From Rickettsiaceae bacterium (GTDB lineage Bacteria; Pseudomonadota; Alphaproteobacteria; Rickettsiales; UBA1997): a DNA stretch of 64,000 nt. A program made the position numbers and the translations under genes. The stretch lies in assembly GCA_021323225.1 (NCBI GenBank), contig JAJTCH010000004.1:62001-126000 (forward strand), written 5' to 3'. Every line of letters begins with the position of its first letter. Position 1 is the first letter of the stretch. Shown in pieces: positions 49,932-59,207 of this stretch. The notes under the pieces are model-generated. The model saw only the letters and a program-made list of their open reading frames with translations, did not search any database and was not told where the DNA came from.

Positions 49932-50513
49932 TTACAAATTCAATTCCCGAATTTTCTTTTGCAATTCCGACACCAGCTCTTTTTCAAACCATGGATTTTT
50001 CTTAAGCCAAATTTGATTGCGTAGTGATGGGTGGACTAATGGAAAATAACCAAGATGGAGATATTCCTTCCATGATTTTACTGTTTCTGTGAGTGTGGCT
50101 TTGCGAAATTTGCCAAGATAATAGGCTTGCGCATATTGACCGATTAGCAAAGTGAGTTTGATATTTGGTAAATGTGATTTTAACTGCTTATGCCAGCGCG
50201 GTGCACATTCTGGCCGTGGTGGCATATCGCCAGATTTGGCCCTGCCCGGATAGCAAAACCCTATTGGAATTATAGCAACTTTTTGCGCGTCATAAAAACA
50301 TTCTGCCTCAATTCCAAGCCATTGGCGCAAGCGTTCACCTGATTTGTCATTCCATGGAATGCCTGTTTCATGCACTTTCCTGCCAGGTGCTTGACCAATT
50401 ATACAAAGACTTGCTGATGAATTGACTTGCAACACTGGCCTTGGTGCGCATGGAAGGCTATTTGCGCAATATGTACAAACAAGAATGTCACTAATCAATT
50501 TATCTAAACTCAT
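49932..50513 (-). CDS. Uracil-DNA glycosylase superfamily protein
   Basis: 193 residues. Family marks: 'CTYCANSLPCAPRPVLQVNS', the water-activating region 'IIGQAPGRKVHETGIPWNDK' then SGERLRQWLG (G-x-A-P-G type of the UDG superfamily), 'IPIGFCYPGRAKSGDMPPRP' and the late histidine motif 'FPLVHPSLRNQIWLKKNPWF'. The cysteines expected for an iron-sulfur family 4 enzyme are not all present, so this is the single-domain 'UDG-like' group of uncertain substrate. Confidence 0.85.
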   Translation of the reverse strand: MSLDKLISDILVCTYCANSLPCAPRPVLQVNSSASLCIIGQAPGRKVHETGIPWNDKSGERLRQWLGIEAECFYDAQKVAIIPIGFCYPGRAKSGDMPPRPECAPRWHKQLKSHLPNIKLTLLIGQYAQAYYLGKFRKATLTETVKSWKEYLHLGYFPLVHPSLRNQIWLKKNPWFEKELVSELQKKIRELNL

Positions 50514-50561
50514 CTGTTATTCTTCTATAATTTCTAAATTTCTGCCTCAGCCAGCACCTTA

Positions 50562-52613
50562 CTAACGGCTCAATTCATCTTTCACTTCCTCGCCAGCATT
50601 TATTTCTCTACCACCCATAACCCTAAAAATTCTAGCTCCTTCTTTTTTAAAACTTTTACTTGGAGCAAAATTTCTCACTGCCGGGCTTTCTTCAAAAAGA
50701 TTGGAGATTTCCTCAAGACATTTTTCAATTGAAGCGTTATTTGCTTTGGGCGCGCCGCTTTGTGTTGAGAATGTTCTTCCGGTATATCTAGAAATATGCG
50801 CCGGATGTTGTAGATATTGATCATACAGCACTCTATTTACTTGTTGCCTATCCACTTTTACCTGCTCATCACCAACTAAATTTGCAAGAGTTTCGCGGAA
50901 ATCTGCAAATTGCTGCCATGCTTCTGCAAATTCATTTTGCGGTTCATACCATTTTAAATCTTTTTGCACTAGTGCAGATCTTTCTTCAATCTCTTGAAAA
51001 TTTTCATGAATAAATCTTTCAACTTCCCTCAATTTTCTAAAATTTTCATCACAAATTTCATCACTAGCATAATATTTCCTGGCAACAGTTTCGTCACAAT
51101 AATGCGCACCTTTTGAAGCACTTTTGATCAGGGCGATTACATATGGATTATCTTTCTTTGCCAGCAACATTTCTCGCATCTCATCATTTTGAAGGACATT
51201 GTGCAAATCCATTATTTCAGGAGAGACAGCGCCGGTTAATTTATAAATCCAAGCATGTTCAATTGCCCTGGTAAGACTAAGCAAATTTTTCTCGCTAAGA
51301 GAATCCGAATCAGCTGGAAATTTATTTGGCTTATGGCGAGAACCAAAAAATTTTGAATTATTTAAAATAAGATCCAGCGGCACTTTTTTAAATATCGGAT
51401 CATTTTGTGTTGCCTCCGCTCTTTCTTGCTGCAGTTTATCAAGTTTTTTAAATAACTCAAAACCATCTTTTGCCTCAGCAATAGAAGGTCTTAACCTTAA
51501 ATTATCTTGCTGCTCTTTTAAAAAATTCCAGGCAAAATTTTTATCTTCTAAGCTAAAAACCAACTGTCCTTGCACCGTTCTTTCCACATCAATTTCTATC
51601 GGCACTAGAGCTATTAAATCTTCCGCTCTCCAATGCGTGTTTCCTGAACCCACAAAAATTTTTATATATCTGCCACTATGCTCAATTTCTAAAGCTATTT
51701 CCATTAGCAATTTTAGAAGGCCCGCATATCCAATTCTTCTTTTGCTGTCACTGCCGGCAATTTGCATTGTATCAATTTCGAGATATTGCTTAATTATCTC
51801 TCTAATCACGCCCAACTTAACTCTATCTTCAAATAGAGGTACAAGTTTTGGCCTATCTTTAAATTTCATAGAATCTATTAATTTCATGGCCACCCCAATC
51901 TGATCTGCACCTTCGCAATCAGCAATTATCACTCTTCTTATTTCAGCCTTGCTTTCAATAATTTCCGCCAAAGTTTCTTTTATATTTGTAAGAGTTTTTT
52001 CATCATTCAGATCGGAACCGCTGATGCGATAATCGGAACCTTGCCAAACTTTACTAACACCTTCCCAATTTTCTTCCCAGATATTATTTAGTGATTCTAT
52101 ACTATCTTCATACCCCGCTAAAACGGCTTTGTAATTTTCTTTATTTTCTGCAAGGTCAAAATTTGCTTTTAACTTTTCTAAAACCTCACCTACTTTCTTT
52201 TCAACTCCTTCATCCACTTTGATATCAAGACCTTTTAGAACGGCCATTTTTTTTGTTAATGTTCCAAGAGTGATGATTCCCGGCTTTTGATCCGGGTGAC
52301 GATCGCAATCGCTATAATTCCAAGCACGAAAGGTGACGCTTTTACCTTTATAATTTCCAATTATTTTTTCAACCGCACCGGCATATTCTCCAATCTCGTG
52401 CCAAAGAGGTTTTGCTACATGTACACCTTCTTTATTTCGACCAACAAGTTTTTGATTACCTGCCACCGGATGAGATGTAAGTACTATGTCGAGACGGTTT
52501 CTAACATTTCCTCCCTCTGCAATTGCACTATATCTTGCTGGCATTGCGACAGCTCTTTTTGCAGCCATTGCCGCTATTTCTGCCACAGATTTTGCTTTAC
52601 TGAATTTTGTCAT
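50562..52613 (-). CDS. Degenerate phosphoenolpyruvate-carboxylase-like protein
   Basis: 683 residues. It shares the order of PEP carboxylase motifs but each is altered: 'LDIVLTSHPVAGNQ' (41-54; enzyme T-A-H-P-T-E-x-x-R, H48 kept), 'SDCDRHPDQK' (101-110; enzyme G-G-D-R-D-G-N-P), 'LVPLFEDRVKLGVI' (257-270; V-V-P-L-F-E-T), 'IAGSDSKRRIGYAG' (285-298; G-Y-S-D-S-x-K-D) and 'FVGSGNTHWRAED' (320-332; F-H-G-R-G-G-x-x-G-R-G-G). Loss of the glycine/arginine loop argues against carboxylase activity. The length is below the usual ~900. It may be a pseudoenzyme or have a new substrate. It stands alone. Confidence 0.6.
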   Translation of the reverse strand: MTKFSKAKSVAEIAAMAAKRAVAMPARYSAIAEGGNVRNRLDIVLTSHPVAGNQKLVGRNKEGVHVAKPLWHEIGEYAGAVEKIIGNYKGKSVTFRAWNYSDCDRHPDQKPGIITLGTLTKKMAVLKGLDIKVDEGVEKKVGEVLEKLKANFDLAENKENYKAVLAGYEDSIESLNNIWEENWEGVSKVWQGSDYRISGSDLNDEKTLTNIKETLAEIIESKAEIRRVIIADCEGADQIGVAMKLIDSMKFKDRPKLVPLFEDRVKLGVIREIIKQYLEIDTMQIAGSDSKRRIGYAGLLKLLMEIALEIEHSGRYIKIFVGSGNTHWRAEDLIALVPIEIDVERTVQGQLVFSLEDKNFAWNFLKEQQDNLRLRPSIAEAKDGFELFKKLDKLQQERAEATQNDPIFKKVPLDLILNNSKFFGSRHKPNKFPADSDSLSEKNLLSLTRAIEHAWIYKLTGAVSPEIMDLHNVLQNDEMREMLLAKKDNPYVIALIKSASKGAHYCDETVARKYYASDEICDENFRKLREVERFIHENFQEIEERSALVQKDLKWYEPQNEFAEAWQQFADFRETLANLVGDEQVKVDRQQVNRVLYDQYLQHPAHISRYTGRTFSTQSGAPKANNASIEKCLEEISNLFEESPAVRNFAPSKSFKKEGARIFRVMGGREINAGEEVKDELSR

Positions 52614-52947
52614 AAGTAATCAAATAATTTATTTTGTTGTTAAAAGTCATAATTTAAAAAGCCTTATTAAGGCTTAAAATAAGGTCGGATTTAGGCTTAG
52701 TTAGCGGTCAATAATTAATCTTTCTAATTAGGCAAATGCAGCTCAGAAATATTTAGAAAAGCAGCCGATCTAGGAATAGAGAGGAAGTGGGGATTTAATC
52801 ACAGTGCTACAGAGGGTCAAATGCGTTTTTTGAATGATGTGTTTTGAAATTCTATATAATTCCTAATCACCAATCAAAACTCAAAAAAGAAATTCTTAAT
52901 CAGGTTTTGACAATTTATTTGGTTTAAACTTGAACCAAATTTTACTT
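52614..52947. other. Gene-free spacer with a short hairpin
   Basis: The only structure I see is AAGCCTT-ATT-AAGGCTT (52659-52675), which on the minus strand is followed by TTTTAAATT and would sit in the leader of the PEP-carboxylase-like gene. The rest shows no gene or repeat. Confidence 0.4.
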
Positions 52948-53850
52948 ATGAAAAAAGAACTCACACCCTATCAAATAAAGAAGAATGAGAAAAGATTAAA
53001 ACAACGCGAAGCCAATATTGGACGTGCAAAAAAGATGCATGAAGCGCGGATAAAGAAATCTGAAGAGCTGGAATTAATAGTTGTAAAAAAGCCTAAAAAA
53101 ACTTCTACGCAAAGAATTTATATCGGATGTTCAGGATGGTTTTATTGGGATTGGAAAGGACTATTTTATCCGAGCGAAATTTCTACTGCTGAGTGGTTTG
53201 ATTATTATGCTAAAAATTTCAAAACCGTTGAACTCAACGCACCCTTTTATTCCTGGCCCACAATTGCAACAGTTAAAACCTGGATTCGCCAAGCCAAAGA
53301 AAGTGATTTTATCTATACCGTAAAAGTTTGCGAACTCATCACCCACATCAAGCGCTTCAAAAAAGTTAAAACTTTAGTTAAAGATTTTGGTTTAATCGCA
53401 GATTTGCTTGGGCCAAAAATGGGCTGTTTTCTTTTTCAATTACCACCAAGCTATCGATATAGCGAAGAGCATTTGCAAGATATTTTAAGCCAACTTGATC
53501 ATAGCCGAAAAAATGTTGTGGAATTTCGCCACAAAAGCTGGTGGAACGAAACAGTTTATGAATCATTCAAAAAAACTGGCACAATTTTTTGCTCCTGCAG
53601 CGGCCCAAAATTACCAGAAGAATTAGTTAAAACTGCTGACGATATTTACATCAGATTTCACGGCACCGTAAGATGGTACCGACATGATTACACAAAAGAG
53701 CAATTAGAAATCTGGGCTAAATGGATTAAAGAAAGCGGCGCCAAAAATATCTGGATCTATTTCAATAATGACCATGATGCTTATGCCATTAAGAACGCGA
53801 GGGAGCTTGAAGAGTTAATTGAAAATCACATTAATCCACAACACTTTTAA
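52948..53850 (+). CDS. DUF72 (YecE) family protein
   Basis: 300 residues from the ATG at 52948. A basic N-terminal extension (about 1-60, K/R/E-rich) precedes a TIM-barrel-like DUF72 domain: 'RIYIGCSGWFYWDWKGLFYP', 'NFKTVELNAPFYSWPTIATV', 'MGCFLFQLPPSYRYSEEHLQ', 'VVEFRHKSWWNETVYE', 'DIYIRFHGTVRWYRHDYTKE' and 'NIWIYFNNDHDAYAIKNARE'. The biochemical role is unknown. A relic of its 3' end lies at 60537-60600. Confidence 0.93.
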   Translation: MKKELTPYQIKKNEKRLKQREANIGRAKKMHEARIKKSEELELIVVKKPKKTSTQRIYIGCSGWFYWDWKGLFYPSEISTAEWFDYYAKNFKTVELNAPFYSWPTIATVKTWIRQAKESDFIYTVKVCELITHIKRFKKVKTLVKDFGLIADLLGPKMGCFLFQLPPSYRYSEEHLQDILSQLDHSRKNVVEFRHKSWWNETVYESFKKTGTIFCSCSGPKLPEELVKTADDIYIRFHGTVRWYRHDYTKEQLEIWAKWIKESGAKNIWIYFNNDHDAYAIKNARELEELIENHINPQHF

Positions 53851-53877
53851 TTTGAAGCAAAAGATAAAAATTACTAA

Positions 53878-54888
53878 CTAGCCCTTAGAGCCATTAAGAA
53901 TAAAATGCTTTTTAACTTCCCAATCAAAAGCACTTTTTATGATGAGATTGAGATCATCATATTGCGGCCGGAAAGACAGCTTATTGATCAGATAGCTATT
54001 GTCAGCAATTAAAATATCGGGATCACCACCTCTTCTTTTTGCTATTTTTGGACTAATGATTTTTCCGGTATTCTTTTCAACTGCGCTGATTATTTGCTTA
54101 ACTGAAAATCCGTGTTTATAGCCACAATTGAAACTATCATTTGTGCCACCATTTATCAGATATTTCATTGCGCGAACATGAATCCAAGATAAATCGCTGA
54201 CATGAATATAGTCGCGAATGCAGGTGCCGTCGGATGTTGCAAAATCATCACCGAAAATTTCAAGCTCACTCTTTTTGCCAAGAGCGGTTTGCAAAGCCAA
54301 AGGGATGAGATGAGTTTCATTCTCATGACATTCTCCGCTGCGCAAATTTAAATCAGCGCCGCAGGCGTTGAAATATCGCAAAGTTACAAAGCGAAAATCA
54401 TTGTGGAAATTTGAAATATTAGCTAACGCATTTTCAACTGCCAGTTTGGAAAACCCATATGAATTGATGGGATTTTTAGCGCAATTTTCTTTGATTGGAA
54501 TTTGCTCTGCTAGCACATTTCCAAAAACTGCAGCAGTTGAAGAAAACACAAAATTAGAGATTTTTTTTAGTAACAAAATCTCCAAAAAACTCAAAGTAGC
54601 AATGAGGTTATTTTGGTAAAATTTGATTGGATTAATAACGGACTCAGCAACGCAGCTAAAAGCCGCCATATGGATCACTCCGTCAAAAGAATATTTATCG
54701 ACGATTTGAGAGATTTTTTGCTGATCACCAATATGACAGTTTTCAAATATTGCCCTTTTGTCAATTAAACATTCAAAACCACAGCTCAGGTCATCCACCA
54801 CCACAACCTCAAAACCATTATCCAACAATTCCAAAACTACATGAGAACCGATATAACCAGCCCCACCCGTCACCAATATTCTTGTCAC
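53878..54888 (-). CDS. galE: UDP-glucose 4-epimerase
   Basis: 336 residues, extended SDR enzyme interconverting UDP-glucose and UDP-galactose. 'RILVTGGAGYIGSHVVLELL' (NAD loop G-x-x-G-x-x-G), 'FDGVIHMAAFSCVAESV', 'FVFSSTAAVFGN', the catalytic 'NSYGFSKLAVE' (Y-x-x-x-K) and 'RYFNACGAD'. It is the last gene of the glycosyltransferase/PqqD operon and would supply UDP-galactose to the transferases. Confidence 0.95.
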   Translation of the reverse strand: MTRILVTGGAGYIGSHVVLELLDNGFEVVVVDDLSCGFECLIDKRAIFENCHIGDQQKISQIVDKYSFDGVIHMAAFSCVAESVINPIKFYQNNLIATLSFLEILLLKKISNFVFSSTAAVFGNVLAEQIPIKENCAKNPINSYGFSKLAVENALANISNFHNDFRFVTLRYFNACGADLNLRSGECHENETHLIPLALQTALGKKSELEIFGDDFATSDGTCIRDYIHVSDLSWIHVRAMKYLINGGTNDSFNCGYKHGFSVKQIISAVEKNTGKIISPKIAKRRGGDPDILIADNSYLINKLSFRPQYDDLNLIIKSAFDWEVKKHFILNGSKG

Positions 54889-54905
54889 TGTCTTTTAAAT
54901 CAAGT

Positions 54906-55598
54906 TTAGTTGAGGGTTTGATTTGCGATATTGTTTTTAATCTTTGAACGCAAAATTGCTGCATAATCTTTATATTCCGTTCCTTTATTTGTTCTTCCAA
55001 AATTAGAATTATGGATTCTTCTATTTGATGCAACAAAAGTGAGTCTTTTTATCAGAAGCTTGTGTTGATCAATTTTGTTTTTCCATTCTATAATATCCCC
55101 AGCCTGTATGTTCTCATCAAACAATCCTATAATGTCAAATACATCTTTTTTCATTAGAATCGCACCAGAAAATAATCCAAAATAAGGTTCCAATCTTATT
55201 GCAATTTTTTTTCTTTCTTCTTCTGGCAATTCAGGAGAAAAGAAATCTTTCAACTGCGTCATTACAACAAATATCTCTTCATTTTCCTCAAATGCTTTAA
55301 GCATTTGCGATAAAGCACCTTGATTCATCACATCATCATGATCGTGAAACATGATATATTTTCCCTTAGCAACTTTCAGTGCAGTGTTTTTGGAAGCAAC
55401 AAGCCCTTTGCAGTTTTGATGTGTAAGCACAACACAGCCAAAGCTTTTAGCTATCTGTGCGCTATCATCATTGGAACCGTCATCAACTACAATAATTTCC
55501 ATGTCAACATTCTGCGACTTTATTACGCTTAAAGCTTCTCCAAGATAATTTGAGCCGTTCTTCACCGGCATGATGATTGAAACTAAAGGAATTTTCAT
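54906..55598 (-). CDS. Family 2 glycosyltransferase (short)
   Basis: 230 residues, GT-A fold. 'VSIIMPVKNGSNYLGEALSV', the nucleotide-sugar strand 'EIIVVDDGSNDDSAQIA', 'KNTALKVAKGKYIMFHDHDD' (D-x-D type, here DHDD) and 'FSGAILMKKDVFDIIGLFDE'. No transmembrane helix. It starts 6 bases after the stop of the preceding transferase gene. Confidence 0.92.
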   Translation of the reverse strand: MKIPLVSIIMPVKNGSNYLGEALSVIKSQNVDMEIIVVDDGSNDDSAQIAKSFGCVVLTHQNCKGLVASKNTALKVAKGKYIMFHDHDDVMNQGALSQMLKAFEENEEIFVVMTQLKDFFSPELPEEERKKIAIRLEPYFGLFSGAILMKKDVFDIIGLFDENIQAGDIIEWKNKIDQHKLLIKRLTFVASNRRIHNSNFGRTNKGTEYKDYAAILRSKIKNNIANQTLN

Positions 55599-55604
55599 AA
55601 TTTG

Positions 55605-56612
55605 TTATTTTGTTATTCTGGCACGCAATCCTGAGACAATTAGCTCCATGCGTGATTTGCATTTAATCAAAACTTCTTCAACTCCATTCTTGTCTTTATT
55701 TTTTAACAACAAAAATAAATGTGGAGCGGTCTTTGCAAAGATTATTCGCAAACCATCACCATTTTGGCATTTTTCAAAAATATCCATGGTAGTTTTGGCG
55801 CAAGTTTTCTTCATTTCTTTTTCATCATTCCTGAGCGACAAATAAAAACATGCCATTAAAAAATGGTGAAAAATAAAATTATAGGCAAGGCTATTGGCGG
55901 ACAATTTTGCATTTACATTATCTATTACCGTCTCGTAAATGCTCAAAGCAGATCTTATTTTTTCTTCTGAGAGTATTTTTGAGTCTCCGCTATCTTCGCG
56001 TCTGTAGTAATTATAATAAACATCATTTACTATCTGCAGATTTTTTGCCGCAATTACGACTTGATTTAAAAACAAAAGATCTCCGCCCAAAGAATGGTGC
56101 GCAGAAAAAGAAATGTTGTTCTCAATTATTAGCGATCTTTTATAAATTGCGGTCCACCAGTAAGTCAAAAAAAACCACTTACTATCGTCCCCTTCTTGAA
56201 GTTGCTTTATGACATGTTTTTTGCCGCTATATTCAATTTCTATTGCCTGCCCTTTTACTATATCCGTATCTTTTTCTTTCGCCTTGTCATATAATTTTTC
56301 GTAAAAATCCGGATCTATTTCGTCATCATTATCAATGAAAGCCAAATATTCTCCTTTGGCCAAATACAATCCAGCATTTCTGGCCCCTGATTCTCCCTGA
56401 TTTTTTTCTAAACGCAGAATCGCAAGATTCACATGATTTTTTGAATATTCCTGAAGTATTTGCGGGCTACCATCACTTGAACAATCATCAATACAGATGA
56501 TTTCGATATCTTTTAAAGTCTGATGACAAACACTATCCAAACATCTTTTCAGATATTGCTCAGCATTATAAACCGGAATTATTACCGAAATTTTAGGAAT
56601 TTTTGAGGTCAT
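55605..56612 (-). CDS. Family 2 glycosyltransferase
   Basis: 335 residues. N-terminal GT2 domain: 'ISVIIPVYNAEQYLKRCLDS', 'EIICIDDCSSDGSPQILQEY', 'GARNAGLYLAKGEYLAFIDN' then DDEIDPDFYEKLY. A C-terminal ~150-residue helical region follows. It overlaps the end of the upstream transferase gene by 20 bases; the two are clearly paralogues, sharing order and spacing of motifs. Confidence 0.94.
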   Translation of the reverse strand: MTSKIPKISVIIPVYNAEQYLKRCLDSVCHQTLKDIEIICIDDCSSDGSPQILQEYSKNHVNLAILRLEKNQGESGARNAGLYLAKGEYLAFIDNDDEIDPDFYEKLYDKAKEKDTDIVKGQAIEIEYSGKKHVIKQLQEGDDSKWFFLTYWWTAIYKRSLIIENNISFSAHHSLGGDLLFLNQVVIAAKNLQIVNDVYYNYYRREDSGDSKILSEEKIRSALSIYETVIDNVNAKLSANSLAYNFIFHHFLMACFYLSLRNDEKEMKKTCAKTTMDIFEKCQNGDGLRIIFAKTAPHLFLLLKNKDKNGVEEVLIKCKSRMELIVSGLRARITK

Positions 56613-57552
56613 GCCTAACTTTGTTTCTTAATTGCTTAATGACTTCTTCTTTATGGTCTTTCTTCTTTTTTAGAAAATGGTAGGTTGCGCATTCCTCCTT
56701 ATATCTGCAACGATTGTAAAGAAGAAACAAGCCACTGGTGGCTTTTGCATTTATCTCGTCATTAACATCAATCCTGTTGCACCAGCATAAGACTTGCTCC
56801 AGCAAAAAATTAAAAATAATCATGTAATGGACTTTATCGACGCAATATTCATCAAGCATATCTATCACTTTACCAACCCCAACAATCAATGAATCGATAT
56901 GGTTAATGGTAATTTTTTTGCGCGAAGAGGAACCAGGATTCTTAACATAGTAGTAAAAGACGTCATCAATTACTTCCAATTTCCTATAAAAAACTGCAGC
57001 TTTAATGGTGAAATAAGAATCTTCAAAATGGATAAGCCCCTCAAGAAATTTTGCCGCCTTTTCTTTAATGAAAGATGTTTTGTAAATTGCCGATGTAAAA
57101 GAAAAATAAAAATTAGCCTTATGCTGTCTAACATTGTCATTTAAATCAATCCAAGATTCCTTCTTTGCTGATTTTGTTTTGGGGCAATAAATCATTAAAT
57201 TTCCCTTCACAGCATCCGCCTCACTTTCTACGGCTTTTTCATAAAGTTTTTCGTAGAAATTGCAGTCAATAAAATCATCACTATCAACAAACCCCAGATA
57301 TTGTCCGCAAGCAATTTCCATCCCAATATTGCGGGCTGTTGCCGCACCTTTATTTTCCTTTAAATCAACCAGCTTTATCCTTTTGTCATTTTTGGTATAT
57401 TCCTGCAAAATGGTGAGGCTGTTGTCGCTTGAACAATCATTAACGCAAATAATTTCAATATCGCATAATGTTTGCCCGCAAACACTTTCCAAACATTTAG
57501 GCAAATATTGCGCCGAGTTATAAACTGGAATGATGACAGAAATTTTTACCAT
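56593..57552 (-). CDS. Family 2 glycosyltransferase
   Basis: 319 residues with the same architecture as its downstream paralogue: 'ISVIIPVYNSAQYLPKCLES', 'EIICVNDCSSDNSLTILQEY', 'ATARNIGMEIACGQYLGFVD' then SDDFIDCNFYEKLY. The C-terminal part is helical with several cysteines. It starts directly after the PqqD-like gene (stop and start abut). The acceptor is unknown. Confidence 0.94.
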   Translation of the reverse strand: MVKISVIIPVYNSAQYLPKCLESVCGQTLCDIEIICVNDCSSDNSLTILQEYTKNDKRIKLVDLKENKGAATARNIGMEIACGQYLGFVDSDDFIDCNFYEKLYEKAVESEADAVKGNLMIYCPKTKSAKKESWIDLNDNVRQHKANFYFSFTSAIYKTSFIKEKAAKFLEGLIHFEDSYFTIKAAVFYRKLEVIDDVFYYYVKNPGSSSRKKITINHIDSLIVGVGKVIDMLDEYCVDKVHYMIIFNFLLEQVLCWCNRIDVNDEINAKATSGLFLLYNRCRYKEECATYHFLKKKKDHKEEVIKQLRNKVRHDLKNS

Positions 57553-58029
57553 CTATTCTTCCATTTTCAATTCGCGTCTTGCCACATCTTCCATATCAGG
57601 ATTTAGCGCCTCAATTTCAGGAGACCAGCCGGTTTCTTCTTTCACTTCATGAATCGGATCGGCAAGCAACAATTCTTGCGCATCGTTATATTCATTCACA
57701 TTCAAATCAAATCCGTCACTCAACATAGCGGCGGCATCAATCTCAATTTCGACTTCAAAAATTTCCTCACTTGGAATCACCAATTCTTTTGCAACCAAAA
57801 TATTAACGAATTCATTAAATCTGTTTTCAATATCTGGTGAAATTTCAGGAATTTTTTTTAACTCATTCAAAATATTTTCTGTTGAGGCGCCCTTTATCAA
57901 ATTTTCAAAAATTGAAGTTCCAAAACCATTCATTCCATAGTAAATCCCGGTTTCGCCATTGATGATAATTGCAACACCATCAGTGATATCAGCGAACATT
58001 TTTTCTTCGTTAAGTTTATAATTGGTCAT
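57553..58029 (-). CDS. PqqD-family protein with acidic C-terminal tail (HPr-rel-A type)
   Basis: 158 residues. Residues 1-95 are a PqqD/RRE-like domain ('GVAIIINGETGIYYGMNGFG', 'TSIFENLIKGASTENILNEL' and the winged-helix end 'FVNILVAKELVIP'). The remaining ~60 residues are unusually acidic ('FEVEIEIDAAAMLSDGFDLN' ... DVARRELKMEE) and are not part of usual PqqD (~90 residues). PqqD-like domains bind leader peptides in modified-peptide pathways; with HPr-kinase-like and nucleotidyltransferase genes next door this matches the HPr-rel-A set. Confidence 0.85.
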   Translation of the reverse strand: MTNYKLNEEKMFADITDGVAIIINGETGIYYGMNGFGTSIFENLIKGASTENILNELKKIPEISPDIENRFNEFVNILVAKELVIPSEEIFEVEIEIDAAAMLSDGFDLNVNEYNDAQELLLADPIHEVKEETGWSPEIEALNPDMEDVARRELKMEE

Positions 58030-58045
58030 ATTTTTATTATTGGTT

Positions 58046-59203
58046 TTAGTTAATTTGATTACAGAACTGCCTTAAGCACTCAACATTTGCGCTGATGTTG
58101 GAACATAAGTTAATTTGGTAAAATTCAAAATTCCGGATAAAAGACACCAGCTTTTGAATTGTTTTAATATCGTGTTTATCCTCCATTTGACTTATTGTTG
58201 AATGTACCAATTGAGTTATCGCCTGCCCTTTTTTACAAAGAATAATGCTTGGTTTTTCGTCACTAACAATCTGGGGAAATATGCAGATTTTTACCGGATA
58301 TTTTTCACGAAAAGTGTCGTGATAAGCTTTGATATCAATCACATATTTATCGCGGCGGGCATTGTTGGAAACGAACTTTCCCTTTAAATCTCCATAAAGC
58401 TCGTTATACATTCTTGGCGATAAAGTGATGATCGAATATATTGGGTAGGAATAAAGCTCATCACCTTCCTTTTCTAGCACCAGATAATCATCGGAAACAT
58501 AATCAAAACCTTGCATCATTGATAAAACGGCCAAGGTTGATTTTCCTCTTTGCCCTCTGGCACAAAATAAAATTCCTTTATTATTCAAGCCTACAACCGC
58601 ACCATGAACCAGGTTTGAATTTGGGGTTTTGATTATTTTATTAAAAATTTGGACAAAAATATGTCCTTGTTTGATGAATTCTTCAGGATGCAAATCTTTA
58701 ACACCATAGTAATAAATATTATTTTCCCGGTCATAAGCATTAACGATTCCACTGACCGCGCTTATTTTGATGATCGGATTATGTTTTGAATATGAATCGT
58801 CAAGAATTTCAAAATGTTTCGTGATGCCATTACCGGCATTTATTTTTACTAGCAAATTCGTGTTATCGGTAATTTCAAAATTCACATCTTTGGTCTTAAA
58901 AATCAGCTGCTGTAAACGCATACGTGATTTGACGTGATTGTCAATAATGGCATCGGCAAAATTTTCAATTTCCCTTTCATTCCATAGCACAATTGTTGCG
59001 TCACAATTATCAGAAATATCTTTCAGAGTGTAAGATAATTGCTTTTCAATCAGCGGGATAAAATCTTTGGAATAGCAAACCAACTTGACAGCTCTTGATC
59101 CAAGCTGCACATACTTTTGCCACTGCAATTCATTATTTTGCCTGATGTGAGCATCTATCTTTTGAAGATAAGAGTTAATTTTTTGATGCTTCTGGCTGCT
59201 CAT
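58046..59203 (-). CDS. HPr-kinase-related ATPase
   Basis: 385 residues. The C-terminal half is HPr kinase/phosphorylase-like: 'NLVHGAVVGLNNKGILFCA' (198-216) runs into the P-loop 'ARGQRGKST' (215-223), then 'GFDYVSDDYLVLEKEG' with the acidic pair. The N-terminal 190 residues are an alpha/beta region not recognised. Family members paired with PqqD-like genes are thought to phosphorylate or otherwise process a small partner; the substrate is unknown. It lies 16 bases before the PqqD-like gene and 4 bases after the nucleotidyltransferase gene. Confidence 0.85.
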   Translation of the reverse strand: MSSQKHQKINSYLQKIDAHIRQNNELQWQKYVQLGSRAVKLVCYSKDFIPLIEKQLSYTLKDISDNCDATIVLWNEREIENFADAIIDNHVKSRMRLQQLIFKTKDVNFEITDNTNLLVKINAGNGITKHFEILDDSYSKHNPIIKISAVSGIVNAYDRENNIYYYGVKDLHPEEFIKQGHIFVQIFNKIIKTPNSNLVHGAVVGLNNKGILFCARGQRGKSTLAVLSMMQGFDYVSDDYLVLEKEGDELYSYPIYSIITLSPRMYNELYGDLKGKFVSNNARRDKYVIDIKAYHDTFREKYPVKICIFPQIVSDEKPSIILCKKGQAITQLVHSTISQMEDKHDIKTIQKLVSFIRNFEFYQINLCSNISANVECLRQFCNQIN

Positions 59204-59207
59204 TTTG

